64,000 bases of DNA from Puccinia triticina (taxonomy: Eukaryota > Basidiomycota > Pucciniomycetes > Pucciniales > Pucciniaceae), in NCBI RefSeq assembly GCF_026914185.1, contig NC_070573.1, positions 4,209,501 through 4,273,500 on the forward strand. The letters are read 5' to 3'. A program made the position numbers and the translations under genes. This document shows, in pieces, positions 34,919 through 45,838 of the stretch; position 1 is the first letter of the stretch; each line of letters opens with the position of its first letter. The notes beneath the pieces were generated by a model, which saw nothing but the letters and a program-made list of their open reading frames with translations, did not search any database and was not told the DNA's origin.

Positions 34919-37900
34919 TAGGAGTGTGCCCAAGCACACTCCATGATAGGAGTGTGCCCAAGCACACTCCATGATAGGAGTGTGCCCAAGCACACTCCAT
35001 GATAGGAGTGTGCTCAAGCACCCTCCATAATAGGAGTGTGCCCAAGCACACTCTGTGATAGGAGTGTGCCCAAGCACACTCTGTGATAGGAGTGTGCCCA
35101 AGCACACTCTGTGATAGGAGTGTGCCCAAGCACACTCTGTGATAGGAGTGTGCCCAAGCACACTCTGTGATAGGAGTGTGCCCAAGCACACTCTGTGATA
35201 GGAGTGTGCCCAAGCACACTCTGTGATAGGAGTGTGCCCAAGCACACTCTGTGATAGGAGTGTGCCCAAGCACACTCTGTGATAGGAGTGTGCCCAAGCA
35301 CACTCTGTGATAGGAGTGTGCCCAAGCACACTCTGTGATAGGAGTGTGCCCAAGCACACTCTGTTTTAGGAGTGTGCCCAAGCACACTCTGTTTTAGGAG
35401 TGTGCCCAAGCACACTCCGTTTTAGGAGTGTGCCCAAGCACACTCCGTTTTAGGAGTGTGCCCAAGCACACTCTGTTTTAGGAGTGTGCCCAAGCACACT
35501 CCGTTTTAGGAGTGTGCCCAAGCACACTCCGTTTTAGGAGTGTGCCCAAGCACACTCTGTTTTAGGAGTGTGCCCAAGCACACTCTGTTTTAGGAGTGTG
35601 CCCAAGCACACTCTATTTTAGGAGTGTGCCCAAGCACACTCCGTTTTAGGAGTGTGCCCAAGCACACTCCCTTTTTGGAGTGTGCCCAAGCACACTCCGT
35701 TTTAGGAGTGTGCCCAGGCACACTCTGTTTTAGGAGTGTGCCCAAGCACACTCCGTTTTAGGAGTGTGCCCAAGCACACTCCGTTTTAGGAGTGTGCCCA
35801 AGCACACTCCGTTTTAGGAGTGTGCCCAAGCACACTCCGTTTTAGGAGTGTGCCCAAGCACACTCCGTTTTAGGAGTGTGCCCAAGCACACTCCGTTTTA
35901 GGAGTGTGCCCAAGCACACTCCGTTTTAGGAGTGTGCCCAAGCACACTCCGTTTTAGGAGTGTGCCCAAGCACACTCCGTTTTAGGAGTGTGCCCAAGCA
36001 CACTCCGTTTTAGGAGTGTGCCCAAGCACACTCCGTTTTAGGAGTGTGCCCAAGCACACTCCGTTTTAGGAGTGTGCCCAAGCACACTCCGTTTTAGGAG
36101 TGTGCCCAAGCACACTCCCTTTTAGGAGTGTGCCCAAGCACACTCCCTTTTAGGAGTGTGCCCAAGCACACTCCCTTTTAGGAGTGTGCCCAAGCACACT
36201 CCCTTTTAGGAGTGTGCCCAAGCACACTCCCTTTTAGGAGTGTGCCCAAGCACACTCCCTTTTAGGAGTGTGCCCAAGCACACTCCCTTTTAGGAGTGTG
36301 CCCAAGCACACTCCCTTTTAGGAGTGTGCCCAAGCACACTCCCTTTTAGGAGTGTGCCCAAGCACACTCCCTTTTAGGAGTGTGCCCAAGCACACTCCCT
36401 TTTAGGAGTGTGCCCAAGCACACTCCCTTTTAGGAGTGTGCCCAAGCACACTCCCTTTTAGGAGTGTGCCCAAGCACACTCCCTTTTAGGAGTGTGCCCA
36501 AGCACACTCCCTTTTAGGAGTGTGCCCAAGCACACTCCCTTTTAGGAGTGTGCCCAAGCACACTCCCTTTTAGGAGTGTGCCCAAGCACACTCCCTTTTA
36601 GGAGTGTGCCGGAGTGTGCCCAAGCACACTCTGTTTTAGGAGTGTGCCCAAGCACACTCTGTTTTAGGAGTGTGCCCAAGCACACTCTGTTTTAGGAGTG
36701 TGCCCAAGCACACTCTGTTTTAGGAGTGTGCCCAAGCACACTCTGTTTTAGGAGTGTGCCCAAGCACACTCCGTTTTAGGAGTGTGCCCAAGCACACTCT
36801 GTTTTAGGAGTGTGCCCAAGCACACTCTGTTTTAGGAGTGTGCCCAAGCACACTCTGTTTTAGGAGTGTGCCCAAGCACACTCTGTTTTAGGAGTGTGCC
36901 CAAGCACACTCTGTTTTAGGAGTGTGCCCAAGCACACTCTGTTTTAGGAGTGTGCCCAAGCACACTCCGTTTTAGGAGTGTGCCCAAGCACACTCTGTTT
37001 TAGGAGTGTGCCCAAGCACACTCCCTTTTAGGAGTGTGCCCAAGCACACTCCCTTTTAGGAGTGTGCCCAAGCACACTCCCTTTTAGGGGTGTGCCCAAG
37101 CACACTCCGTTTTAGGAGTGTGCCCAAGCACACTCCGTTTTAGGAGTGTGCCCAAGCACACTCCCTTTTAGGAGTGTGCCCGAGCACACTCCCTTTTAGG
37201 AGTGTGCCCAAGCACACTCCCTTTTAGGAGTGTGCCCAAGCACACTCCCTTTTAGGAGTGTGCCCAAGCACACTCCGTTTTAGGAGTGTGCCCAAGCACA
37301 CTCCGTTTTAGGAGTGTGCCCAAGCACACTCCCTTTTAGGAGTGTGCCCGAGCACACTCCCTTTTAGGAGTGTGCCCAAGCACACTCCCTTTTAGGAGTG
37401 TGCCCAAGCACACTCCCTTTTAGGAGTGTGCCCAAGCACACTCCCTTTTAGGAGTGTGCCCAAGCACACTCCCTTTTAGGAGTGTGCCCAAGCACACTCC
37501 CTTTTAGGAGTGTGCCCAAGCACACTCCCTTTTAGGAGTGTGCCCAAGCACACTCCCTTTTAGGAGTGTGCCCAAGCACACTCCCTTTTAGGAGTGTGCC
37601 CAAGCACACTCCCTTTTAGGAGTGTGCCCAAGCACACTCCCTTTTAGGAGTGTGCCCAAGCACACTCCCTTTTAGGAGTGTGCCCAAGCACACTCCCTTT
37701 TAGGAGTGTGCCCAAGCACACTCCCTTTTAGGAGTGTGCCCAAGCACACTCCCTTTTAGGAGTGTGCCCAAGCACACTCCCTTTTAGGAGTGTGCCCAAG
37801 CACACTCCCTTTTAGGAGTGTGCCCAAGCACACTCCCTTTTAGGAGTGTGCCCAAGCACACTCCCTTTTAGGAGTGTGCCCAAGCACACTCCCTTTTAGG

Positions 37901-38272
37901 AGTGTGCCCAAGCACACTCCCTTTTAGGAGTGTGCCCAAGCACACTCCCTTTTAGGAGTGTGCCCAAGCACACTCCCTTTTAGGAGTGTGCCCAAGCACA
38001 CTCCCTTTTAGGAGTGTGCCCAAGCACACTCCCTTTTAGGAGTGTGCCCAAGCACACTCCCTTTTAGGAGTGTGCCCAAGCACACTCCCTTTTAGGAGTG
38101 TGCCCAAGCACACTCCCTTTTAGGAGTGTGCCCAAGCACACTCCCTTTTAGGAGTGTGCCCAAGCACACTCCCTTTTAGGAGTGTGCCCAAGCACACTCC
38201 CTTTTAGGAGTGTGCCCAAGCACACTCCCTTTTAGGAGTGTGCCCAAGCACACTCCCTTTTAGGAGTTTGCC
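34919..38272. repeat. hairpin satellite array 2 (119 units of 28 bp)
   Basis: Units start TAGGAGTGTGCCCAAG at 34919 and stay in 28-bp register for exactly 60 units. A single 10-bp extra GGAGTGTGCC at 36601-36610 breaks the register, and 58 further units run to 38260, followed by a partial unit. Unit 61 carries the extra bases, which gives 119. The linker varies in blocks: CATGA, then TGTGA (about 35040-35360), CGTTT/TGTTT (to about 36110), CCTTT (to 36600), TGTTT (to about 37015), a mixed zone, then CCTTT to the end. The hairpin stem is conserved throughout, so linkers diverge faster than stems. Confidence 0.95.
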
Positions 38273-38289
38273 AGTTCACAAGCATTCAA

Positions 38290-39540
38290 AGAGATCTTCT
38301 GCTGTGGCTCTAATAGATCAAGGCATGATTGGGCATAACAATCAGATGGCAATTCAACAGGCCAACACTTTGAGTCAAATATCACTGGGTTATTTTGAGG
38401 CACAATTTTTTTACACAGGTTCCTTCCAGCTCTCTTGGGGTACTCATCCCTTCTTAAATCTATATAGGCAGTATCAACATGGTTCACCATGAGGCCAATT
38501 GAATTCAACAAGCAGGAGTGTGTCAAATATTGTTTTCATCCCAGGGATCATCTTTTGATTCATTAGACGAGCAAAGCCGTGCATCTTTGAAGAGCTTTTG
38601 GTAAACCAAAAATGAAGAAACCTGTCTGCACGTTTCAAAGTGTTGTTCAGAAAGCTAAAAAAAAGTATTAGTTTGGGGTTAGCAATATATCCAATTTGAA
38701 AGAATAAGAAACCCTTGCCCGCAAATGTATTCCTGCTTTGCAATCACTTTTCCTAGCAAACTTAAACACACCCTTGCCTCTGCCGCTTTGCCCCATCAAC
38801 TCTAGTTGACACTTGAGATGTGATCCAAGCAACTCTTCAAGTTGGGTGAGATTGGGGCCAGCGGAACCAAAATAAAATTTACTGTATTTAAAAATGCACT
38901 TGCATTCAAAAGGGTATCCAAGATGAACTCCTTTGTCCTCAAATTCCATTTGCTAGCCCTTGTGAAATCCTCAATGGCCAATCCCACGAATGGGAGTCCA
39001 TCAATCTGTGCTTTCTGTTCACAAAACCTTGAAAATTTATCCAAGATATTGGCATCATCTGATAAGCTGAGAGACAATTTGTCTTTGTGTAAGAGGTAAG
39101 GCGCGTTTGGAGGAAGGGGTAGATTACTGAAGGTTTGATGGAGGCTTGGAAGCTTTTCAATCTATGCCAGAGTGACAACTTGTATAAGATCACTTTTATC
39201 TTGTCTGGTAGAGGTGAGAGTTCTGAGCTGATGCTGTAATACATACAACTACAAAGTAATTTTATCAAAATTGATGTTATGTGACTTGGTGTAACACTGC
39301 ATTTCTTACCAAATTTTTGTCTTTTGCTTTCTCTCTTGCATCCATTTGGCTTCAATCTCTCCTGACATTTGAAGCTTTAATTCCCTCCAAATTTGTTCTA
39401 ACTCATCCAGAATTTGAATATTTTCCTCTTTGGTACACCAGGGCTGGTATCCGGTTTGTTGGCAAAGAGGAACGATTTGTTGACAATTTCTGGCAGGGTT
39501 GATACTTTCTATTGCAAAAATTGGGACTGGGAAGTGCCAG
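38290..39540 (-). pseudogene. unrecognised coding remnant, truncated by array 2
   Basis: Minus-strand frames join through plausible introns. A segment at about 39510-39310 (CQQTGYQPWCTKEENIQILD, then IEAKWMQERKQKTKIW) ends at a GTAAG donor. After an intron the frame continues as SLSLSDDANILDKFSRFCEQ and LPFVGLAIEDFTRASKWNLR (about 39080-38930). Later pieces (38743-38290) shift frame. I recognise no family. The piece ends where the hairpin array begins, so the array-bearing repeat probably truncated it. It could be part of an old transposon protein. Confidence 0.4.
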
Positions 39541-39745
39541 AGGTACTTTGATGTGGTGGGTTTGTGCTGAAATTGGGCCTTAGTGAAGGACTAGCAGGTG
39601 AGAATTTTACCCAATTTGGATGGTTCTTATCTTGTTATTGGATGATACTATGTCCATTGCATCTTGTCTTGAATAATCCATGGGTGCCTGATGATGAAGG
39701 TGTAGGTGCTTCTGTTCAGACTCAAGATCCAAGCGCACTCTGTTG

Positions 39746-41425
39746 TAGGAGTGTGCCAAAGCACACTCCGTTGTAGGAGTGTGCCAAAGCACACTCCGTT
39801 GTAGGAGTGTGCCAAAGCACACTCCGTTGTAGGAGTGTGCCAAAGCACACTCCGTTGTAGGAGTGTGCCAAAGCACACTCCGTTGTAGGAGTGTGCCAAA
39901 GCACACTCCGTTGTAGGAGTGTGCCAAAGCACACTCCGTTGTAGGAGTGTGCCAAAGCACACTCCGTTGTAGGAGTGTGCCAAAGCACACTCCGTTGTAG
40001 GAGTGTGCCAAAGCACACTCCGTTGTAGGAGTGTGCCAAAGCACACTCCGTTGTAGGAGTGTGCCAAAGCACACTCCGTTGTAGGAGTGTGCCAAAGCAC
40101 ACTCCGTTGTAGGAGTGTGCCAAAGCACACTCCGTTGTAGGAGTGTGCCAAAGCACACTCCGTTGTAGGAGTGTGCCAAAGCACACTCCGTTGTAGGAGT
40201 GTGCCAAAGCACACTCCGTTGTAGGAGTGTGCCAAAGCACACTCCGTTGTAGGAGTGTGCCAAAGCACACTCCGTTGTAGGAGTGTGCCAAAGCACACTC
40301 CGTTGTAGGAGTGTGCCAAAGCACACTCCGTTGTAGGAGTGTGCCAAAGCACACTCCGTTGTAGGAGTGTGCCAAAGCACACTCCGTTGTAGGAGTGTGC
40401 CAAAGCACACTCCGTTGTAGGAGTGTGCCAAAGCACACTCCGTTGTAGGAGTGTGCCAAAGCACACTCCGTTGTAGGAGTGTGCCAAAGCACACTCCGTT
40501 GTAGGAGTGTGCCAAAGCACACTCCGTTGTAGGAGTGTGCCAAAGCACACTCCGTTGTAGGAGTGTGCCAAAGCACACTCCGTTGTAGGAGTGTGCCAAA
40601 GCACACTCCGTTGTAGGAGTGTGCCAAAGCACACTCCGTTGTAGGAGTGTGCCAAAGCACACTCCGTTGTAGGAGTGTGCCAAAGCACACTCCGTTGTAG
40701 GAGTGTGCCAAAGCACACTCCGTTGTAGGAGTGTGCCAAAGCACACTCCGTTGTAGGAGTGTGCCAAAGCACACTCCGTTGTAGGAGTGTGCCAAAGCAC
40801 ACTCCGTTGTAGGAGTGTGCCAAAGCACACTCCGTTGTAGGAGTGTGCCAAAGCACACTCCGTTGTAGGAGTGTGCCAAAGCACACTCCGTTGTAGGAGT
40901 GTGCCAAAGCACACTCCGTTGTAGGAGTGTGCCAAAGCACACTCCGTTGTAGGAGTGTGCCAAAGCACACTCCGTTGTAGGAGTGTGCCAAAGCACACTC
41001 CGTTGTAGGAGTGTGCCAAAGCACACTCCGTTGTAGGAGTGTGCCAAAGCACACTCCGTTGTAGGAGTGTGCCAAAGCACACTCCGTTGTAGGAGTGTGC
41101 CAAAGCACACTCCGTTGTAGGAGTGTGCCAAAGCACACTCCGTTGTAGGAGTGTGCCAAAGCACACTCCGTTGTAGGAGTGTGCCAAAGCACACTCCGTT
41201 GTAGGAGTGTGCCAAAGCACACTCCGTTGTAGGAGTGTGCCAAAGCACACTCCGTTGTAGGAGTGTGCCAAAGCACACTCCGTTGTAGGAGTGTGCCAAA
41301 GCACACTCCGTTGTAGGAGTGTGCCAAAGCACACTCCGTTGTAGGAGTGTGCCAAAGCACACTCCGTTGTAGGAGTGTGCCAAAGCACACTCCGTTATAG
41401 GAGTGTGCACAAGCACACTCTACTA
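39746..41425. repeat. hairpin satellite array 3 (60 units of 28 bp, nearly identical)
   Basis: The unit is TAGGAGTGTGCCAAAG followed by CACACTCCGTTG, with stem GGAGTGTGC, loop CAAA and stem GCACACTCC. From 39746, 59 units run without a register change, essentially identical, and a 60th variant starts at 41398. Such homogeneity implies recent amplification. The loop differs from arrays 1 and 2 at one base, so the array did not arise by simple copying of array 2. Confidence 0.95.
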
Positions 41426-41454
41426 TTCTTATCTGACAAAATCATGCTTGTCCC

Positions 41455-41499
41455 TGATGGCAGAAAAGAAATGGCTCCATCAGGACTCAAACCTGGTTT

Positions 41500-41531
<32 letters not shown>

Positions 41532-41755
41532 GCTACAAAGCCTGAGTTGCTAGATTCATAATCTAACATCATCCCGGAATCGGGATGCTGCCAGGCTCTC
41601 CTAGACCCGCTGGTGTGCTCACTCCTCTGCGGGTATGCTTAGCTCTTTGAGCTCAAGACTGTAAATCTGTCAGAAAAGAAATGGCTACACCAGGACTCAA
41701 ACCCGGGTTGGGCTAAATCTAGGTGCCTAATTCACTACTAAGCTACAAAGCCTGA
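41455..41755 (-). repeat. tRNA-like SINE, two tandem copies (second continues at 43902)
   Basis: Read on the minus strand, two tRNA-like segments (about 41543-41470 and 41753-41682) begin GGCTTTGTAGCTTAGT. This is an A-box-like sequence and a possible acceptor strand. Both contain GGTTTGAGTCC, one base from the Pol III B-box consensus, and end near GTAGCCA or GGAGCCA. The anticodon stem is poor, so they are not functional tRNAs. The copy near 41753 is cut by the element at 41756-43901. The sequence after the element (TGAGTTGCCAG) continues what follows AAGCC in the other copy (TGAGTTGCTAG). Confidence 0.65.
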
Positions 41756-43901
41756 CACTGCGGGCATCTTGCTGTCACTGCGGCCCGCAGCGACAGCATG
41801 ACACTTCATATCAGAATATGCAGTGTCAGCTGCAGCAACATTTGGCCGGCTGATTTGCATTTGGACAGCCGGCCACCGCAGTAGATAACAACCTCTTGAT
41901 GACCAGTCCTTGTGCCGGCCATTGAGAGGATTACACACTCCGCTCACTCCTCTTGGTGACCAGCTCATGGACCGGTCATTGGGGGTAGTCCACACTCCTC
42001 TTGATGCCAGCACACACCAACTTCAAAAGGAGTACAGACACCTCTTGATGGCTGGCAGACCAGTCACCAAGAGGAGTACGCACTCCTCCCAATGGCTGGC
42101 CCAAGGCCCTGTCATTGGGAGGAGTACATAAACACTTCCCTCAATGGACGGCACAGACCGGGCATTGAGGTGCATGTACTGGTCTCAATGCCGGCCTGTG
42201 TTGGCATTGAGAGGAGTATGGATTCCTCCTCCCAATGACTGGTCATTGAGAGGTGTTAGAATTCTCACCAAAGAAAGTAAGAGAAAAGGGAGAGAGTGTG
42301 TTTTTGGTGAACAGTCTTGAGATCCTTGGAGGGGGCACAAGGTGGTCAACTCAGGAAAAGAGGAGAACTGATGATATTATTACTTGTATGAATGAAGTTT
42401 TATATACATGTTTTTGATAATGAATGAAGTTTGAAGTTGATAATGAATAAAGATAACTTAGAGACATAAGTTGAATAAGATTATAATACAGGAGGCTATT
42501 CCTCAGAGTTCTTGTGAGCCTGAGTCTCTCTATAGTGACAGCAGGACACAAGAAAGAAGAGGGGAATATTTGGATTTCTTTGGATAAAGGAAATACAAAT
42601 ATAAGAGAGAGAGAGAAAAAGAGAGAGAGAAACTGAGTAGGATCAAGATAAGCAGATATTCAAGGTTTATTCTGGTGGGAATGCACGTCCACTGGCAATG
42701 CTAACTTGACAGAGAGTGCTGCCAAGCTGTGCTAGAGAGTGCTACAGCCTCCTCTCACCAAAGAAACGTGGAGGGTCTCTGGATTAGATAAGTTTAATCC
42801 AGCCACAATTTTTTAGCTTCCTTCTGGATAGTCAAGGTTCTTAAAGGGAAACCTAAGGGACAGTCCTGTTATTAAGAAGAGGCAAAGGCCAGCAGATATG
42901 AAGGGACAGCCCTGTGATCAAGAAGAAGACAAAACCAGCAGAAAGAGCAGATCAAGCAAGACACAGAGTTGTACCTCTGAGATAAACAATGTTCAGTGAA
43001 AGAGGTTACTTACTGTCAATATCCTAGGCGCCTGTGATGGTAGGTATACTGGGGGCGTGGTAATCTCTTTAGTGGTGATCCTGGGGTTATCTGGGGTGTG
43101 GTTCTGGTGTGCTGAAGTCTGTAGATCCGCCTCAGGCAAGGGGGATCCTGACTACGAAAATTTTCACAGTTTGCTTATGTAATTTACATATGTACATGTG
43201 GTTTGGCGCGCCTGGTAGCGCTGACACGTCACAACTGCGCATGCGCGCTACAACTCAATAACTCAGGGAAGGAGTAGAGTTACGAAGAATTGGTAAGTTG
43301 TAACTAGGGTTAAAATTGCATGAGGAAACAGAATAAGAAGTCAAAACAATTTTATCTCTAAAGATGAAGAAAAATATGAAGTAATTCATATGTAAAAAGT
43401 AGAAAAAGGCAGACTTTAGGTCAGCTGAGTTGACTCTAAGGCTGACAGTTCTAATGACATAAAAGGCCGCCATAAAGATTTAATCAGATCAAAAATAAGC
43501 CACATGTTATGGTAAGACATTATCATAAATAACATTTAGTGGAATTTGGTATAAGTAAAAGAAGAGGAAGTCAGAATTTCAACAAGAGGAGTGTGGATTC
43601 CTCCTACCAATGACCAGTCTTTATGCTGGTCATTGAGAGGAGTGGGCAACTCTCAATGGCCGGAACAAGGACTCCTCCTGATGGCTGGTCCTTGGGCCAG
43701 CCATTGAGAGGAGTGCATACTCCTCTTGGTGACCGGTTGTTGTGCCGGCCATTGAGAGGTGTGGTGTGTGTACATACCCCGGTGAACTGCTCATGGACAG
43801 CCGGCCAAGTGTCTCTGCAATACTTGTTGCGCAGGGTTCAAATCCTTACTGAATCGTCAGATGTTGCTGCGGTCCGCAGCAACATTGAGATGCCTGCAGT
43901 G
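41756..43901. mobile_element. 2.1-kb CACTA-like element with CACTGC ends
   Basis: The left end CACTGCGGGCATCTTGCTGT (41756) and the complement of the right end CACTGCAGGCATCTCAATGT (43901) are inverted, each followed by a GC palindrome (CTGCGGCCCGCAG and CTGCGGACCGCAG). TGA flanks both sides (41753-41755 and 43902-43904). Deleting the element and one TGA restores the SINE seen at 41455-41600. Inside are GACCGGTCATTGAGAGGAG-like words and a nested solo LTR. No transposase is present. Confidence 0.9.
42254..43584. mobile_element. solo LTR (1,331 bp)
   Basis: It starts TGTTAGAATTC and ends GAATTTCAACA (an inverted TGTT ... AACA with TG ... CA ends). The flanks are a perfect 5-bp duplication AGAGG (42249-42253 and 43585-43589). 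There is no internal region, so it is a recombination product of a full LTR retrotransposon. It lies inside the CACTA-like element and is therefore younger than it. Confidence 0.8.
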
Positions 43902-45838
43902 TGAGTTGCCAGTTTCATAATTGAAGACCTGATACAAAGGAAATAGAACTCTTTATTGTTTGCATCACATCCCCATTTGAGTGGATCACAACACAGATCC
44001 TCAAGTAACGCTCTAATCTTTACGGGAAACAGATTCAGGCAAGGCATGCTGAAATGTGGAGCAGCTGCAAGGTGGATGGGGAGTGTGAGTTGGGATTCAA
44101 AATATACCAGTACTCCACCCCCTCCCCTTTGCTACAACTTGTGCTAGCATGCCCGCCAGGGGATAGACCTTCCTGCAATCCACCTCCAGATAATCTGGAG
44201 ATAATAGGACAGTGCATAAGCACACTATGTTCTCTGTTCTAGGAGTGGCACACTTCATCCTAGGAGTGTGCCAAAGCACACTTCATCCTAGGAGTGTGCC
44301 AAAGCACAGGTTTATTCCAGCTGCCCAAAGGATGCTTCATTGGGACCTTGACCAAGATCAATCTGAATTGGCTGCTGGACCTGGATGTTGGAAAGGGTAA
44401 GAAAATGTGGACAGAGATGTGAAATGGTACTAACATTCAAATCCGTGGAGGAACGATTTCTACTTCTGTTGTCAATGAAGCTGGAGCTGCGGTGCTGTCC
44501 CCACACTTTAGGTAAGGATGCTTGACGCATCTTTGTGACTGGTTTGGTGAGATGCTCCAGTGGCCTCACGATAGAATCAAGAGCTGTTGGACAGAAGGTA
44601 AGCGCAGATCGACATCTGCTGAGGCATTGGATAGCAGGGCCGCAGAGATTTTCTCGAGCATGATCTTGCCGATTTGCATTGGCGGGGGGAGACAAATGGA
44701 TTGGTGAAAGAGCGAAAGACTCGATGAGTTTGTATTTCTCGATCAACAAACTCAAACTATAAATAGAGGGACAAATCTGATGAAAAACAATATACAAGAG
44801 ATATCCTGTTCTTGACTCCAAATGTGTGCTCATGATGGAGAAGTGAAAAAACAGAGAGCTGAAATACACGAATGCTAACATCATTCGGGGGGCAACTCAG
44901 CAACAACTTTATCCAGGCATTCGATGTTTATACAAGACAACGCGACGGGTATACCAGCATGGTGGGCGACCATGCTGATTGTGAGAACGCAGGAGAAGCC
45001 AGCGGTCGAGCGCGCAAGCGAGCCCCCCGCTTGGGATACCAGTCGAGCCGTTGCGGCAGTCGGGCGCGTTTTTCTCCATCGAGCCGCAGATCAGGCAAGC
45101 CAGCCGAGTTGCTGGTTTCCTCGGGCCAACCCGCCCGCCGAAGTTCGCCAGCCGCTCTTCCAGAGGCGCGCCGGGCCCGAGCAACGAGGGGGTGGGGTGA
45201 GGCTCCAGACGCACGAGGGGCCATCGCACGCCGCTCGCGGGGACAGGCAGGGTGGATGCAGCGGCCAAAAAGCGCCATAAATTATATATGATATTGGGGG
45301 GCCGAGGCGCGGGAGGAAGCGGGAGGAAGAGGCGGGCGGGGGCCCATGCGTGTATCTACCTACGGATACGGATATGTCTGTGTGTGGGGGTGGAGCTAGA
45401 CAAGGGCGGACGAGAGGCCAAGCATACATAAGGGCCGGAGGAGGTGGTTTTGTGTTCGCAGGGTGGAGGACGGGCGGGGGATATATAGACAGATAGATAG
45501 GCCGCGAGAGAGCGGGACGGGCACGGCCACACTGATATTCACGTATTTTTTTGGGCAATGGAGGGGGTATATATGCACTAACAAATCATCCACAGAGAGA
45601 TAGAGAGAGAGAGGGCCAATAAACAACGCGGACGAGCGGGCGGCGAGAGGGGTTCGGGAAGGCGGTGTGTATCGAAGAAGCGGGGCGCCGGGATGTCGGT
45701 CCAGGTGTGTGTGTGTGTGTATAGCGCGTGGGAGGAAGATCTAAGTCTGCAAGAAGACGCGGAACCGGAGAGAGAGAGAGAGAGAGACGGGGTATGTAGG
45801 GCGGCAAGAGAAGCGACGAGAGCGGGCGGGATACGGGG
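43902..45838. other. SINE tail, then weakly supported minus-strand frames and kelch gene 3' flank
   Basis: A minus-strand frame at 44884-44312 contains a protein-like stretch (DSIVRPLEHLTKPVTKMRQA, then GQGPNEASFGQLE), possibly two exons. It stops where the degenerate hairpin units begin, so it may be a truncated gene, but I do not recognise it. From 44900 to 45280 several overlapping GC-rich frames are open on both strands without a clear product. From 45300 to 45838 the sequence is GA-rich with AGAG and GTGT microsatellites and is probably the 3' UTR and downstream region of the kelch gene. Confidence 0.35.
44220..44310. repeat. short hairpin-unit remnant
   Basis: Two clear 28-bp units (TCCTAGGAGTGTGCCAAAGC) and one degenerate unit of the satellite lie here, with loop CAAA as in array 3. 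Confidence 0.75.

Noticed and set aside
39607..41388. 593-, 580- and 564-codon frames on the minus strand
   Set aside because: They are the same stop-free 28-bp unit read in three phases, with no conserved domain. The analogous frames at 22667-23809 and 34683-35415 were rejected for the same reason.
34919..41425. CRISPR-like appearance of regularly spaced 28-bp repeats
   Set aside because: There are no unique spacers: the whole period is repeated, the context is a fungal genome, and no cas genes are present. These are satellite arrays.
41455..41543. Functional tRNA gene on the minus strand
   Set aside because: The A- and B-box-like words are present, but the anticodon stem has mismatches and a near-identical tandem copy follows with an equally poor stem, so it is better called a SINE.
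44909..45291. GC-rich overlapping frames of 116-139 codons
   Set aside because: Four frames on two strands are open at once with Arg- and Pro-biased composition, which is typical of GC-rich non-coding sequence. A real short gene here cannot be excluded.
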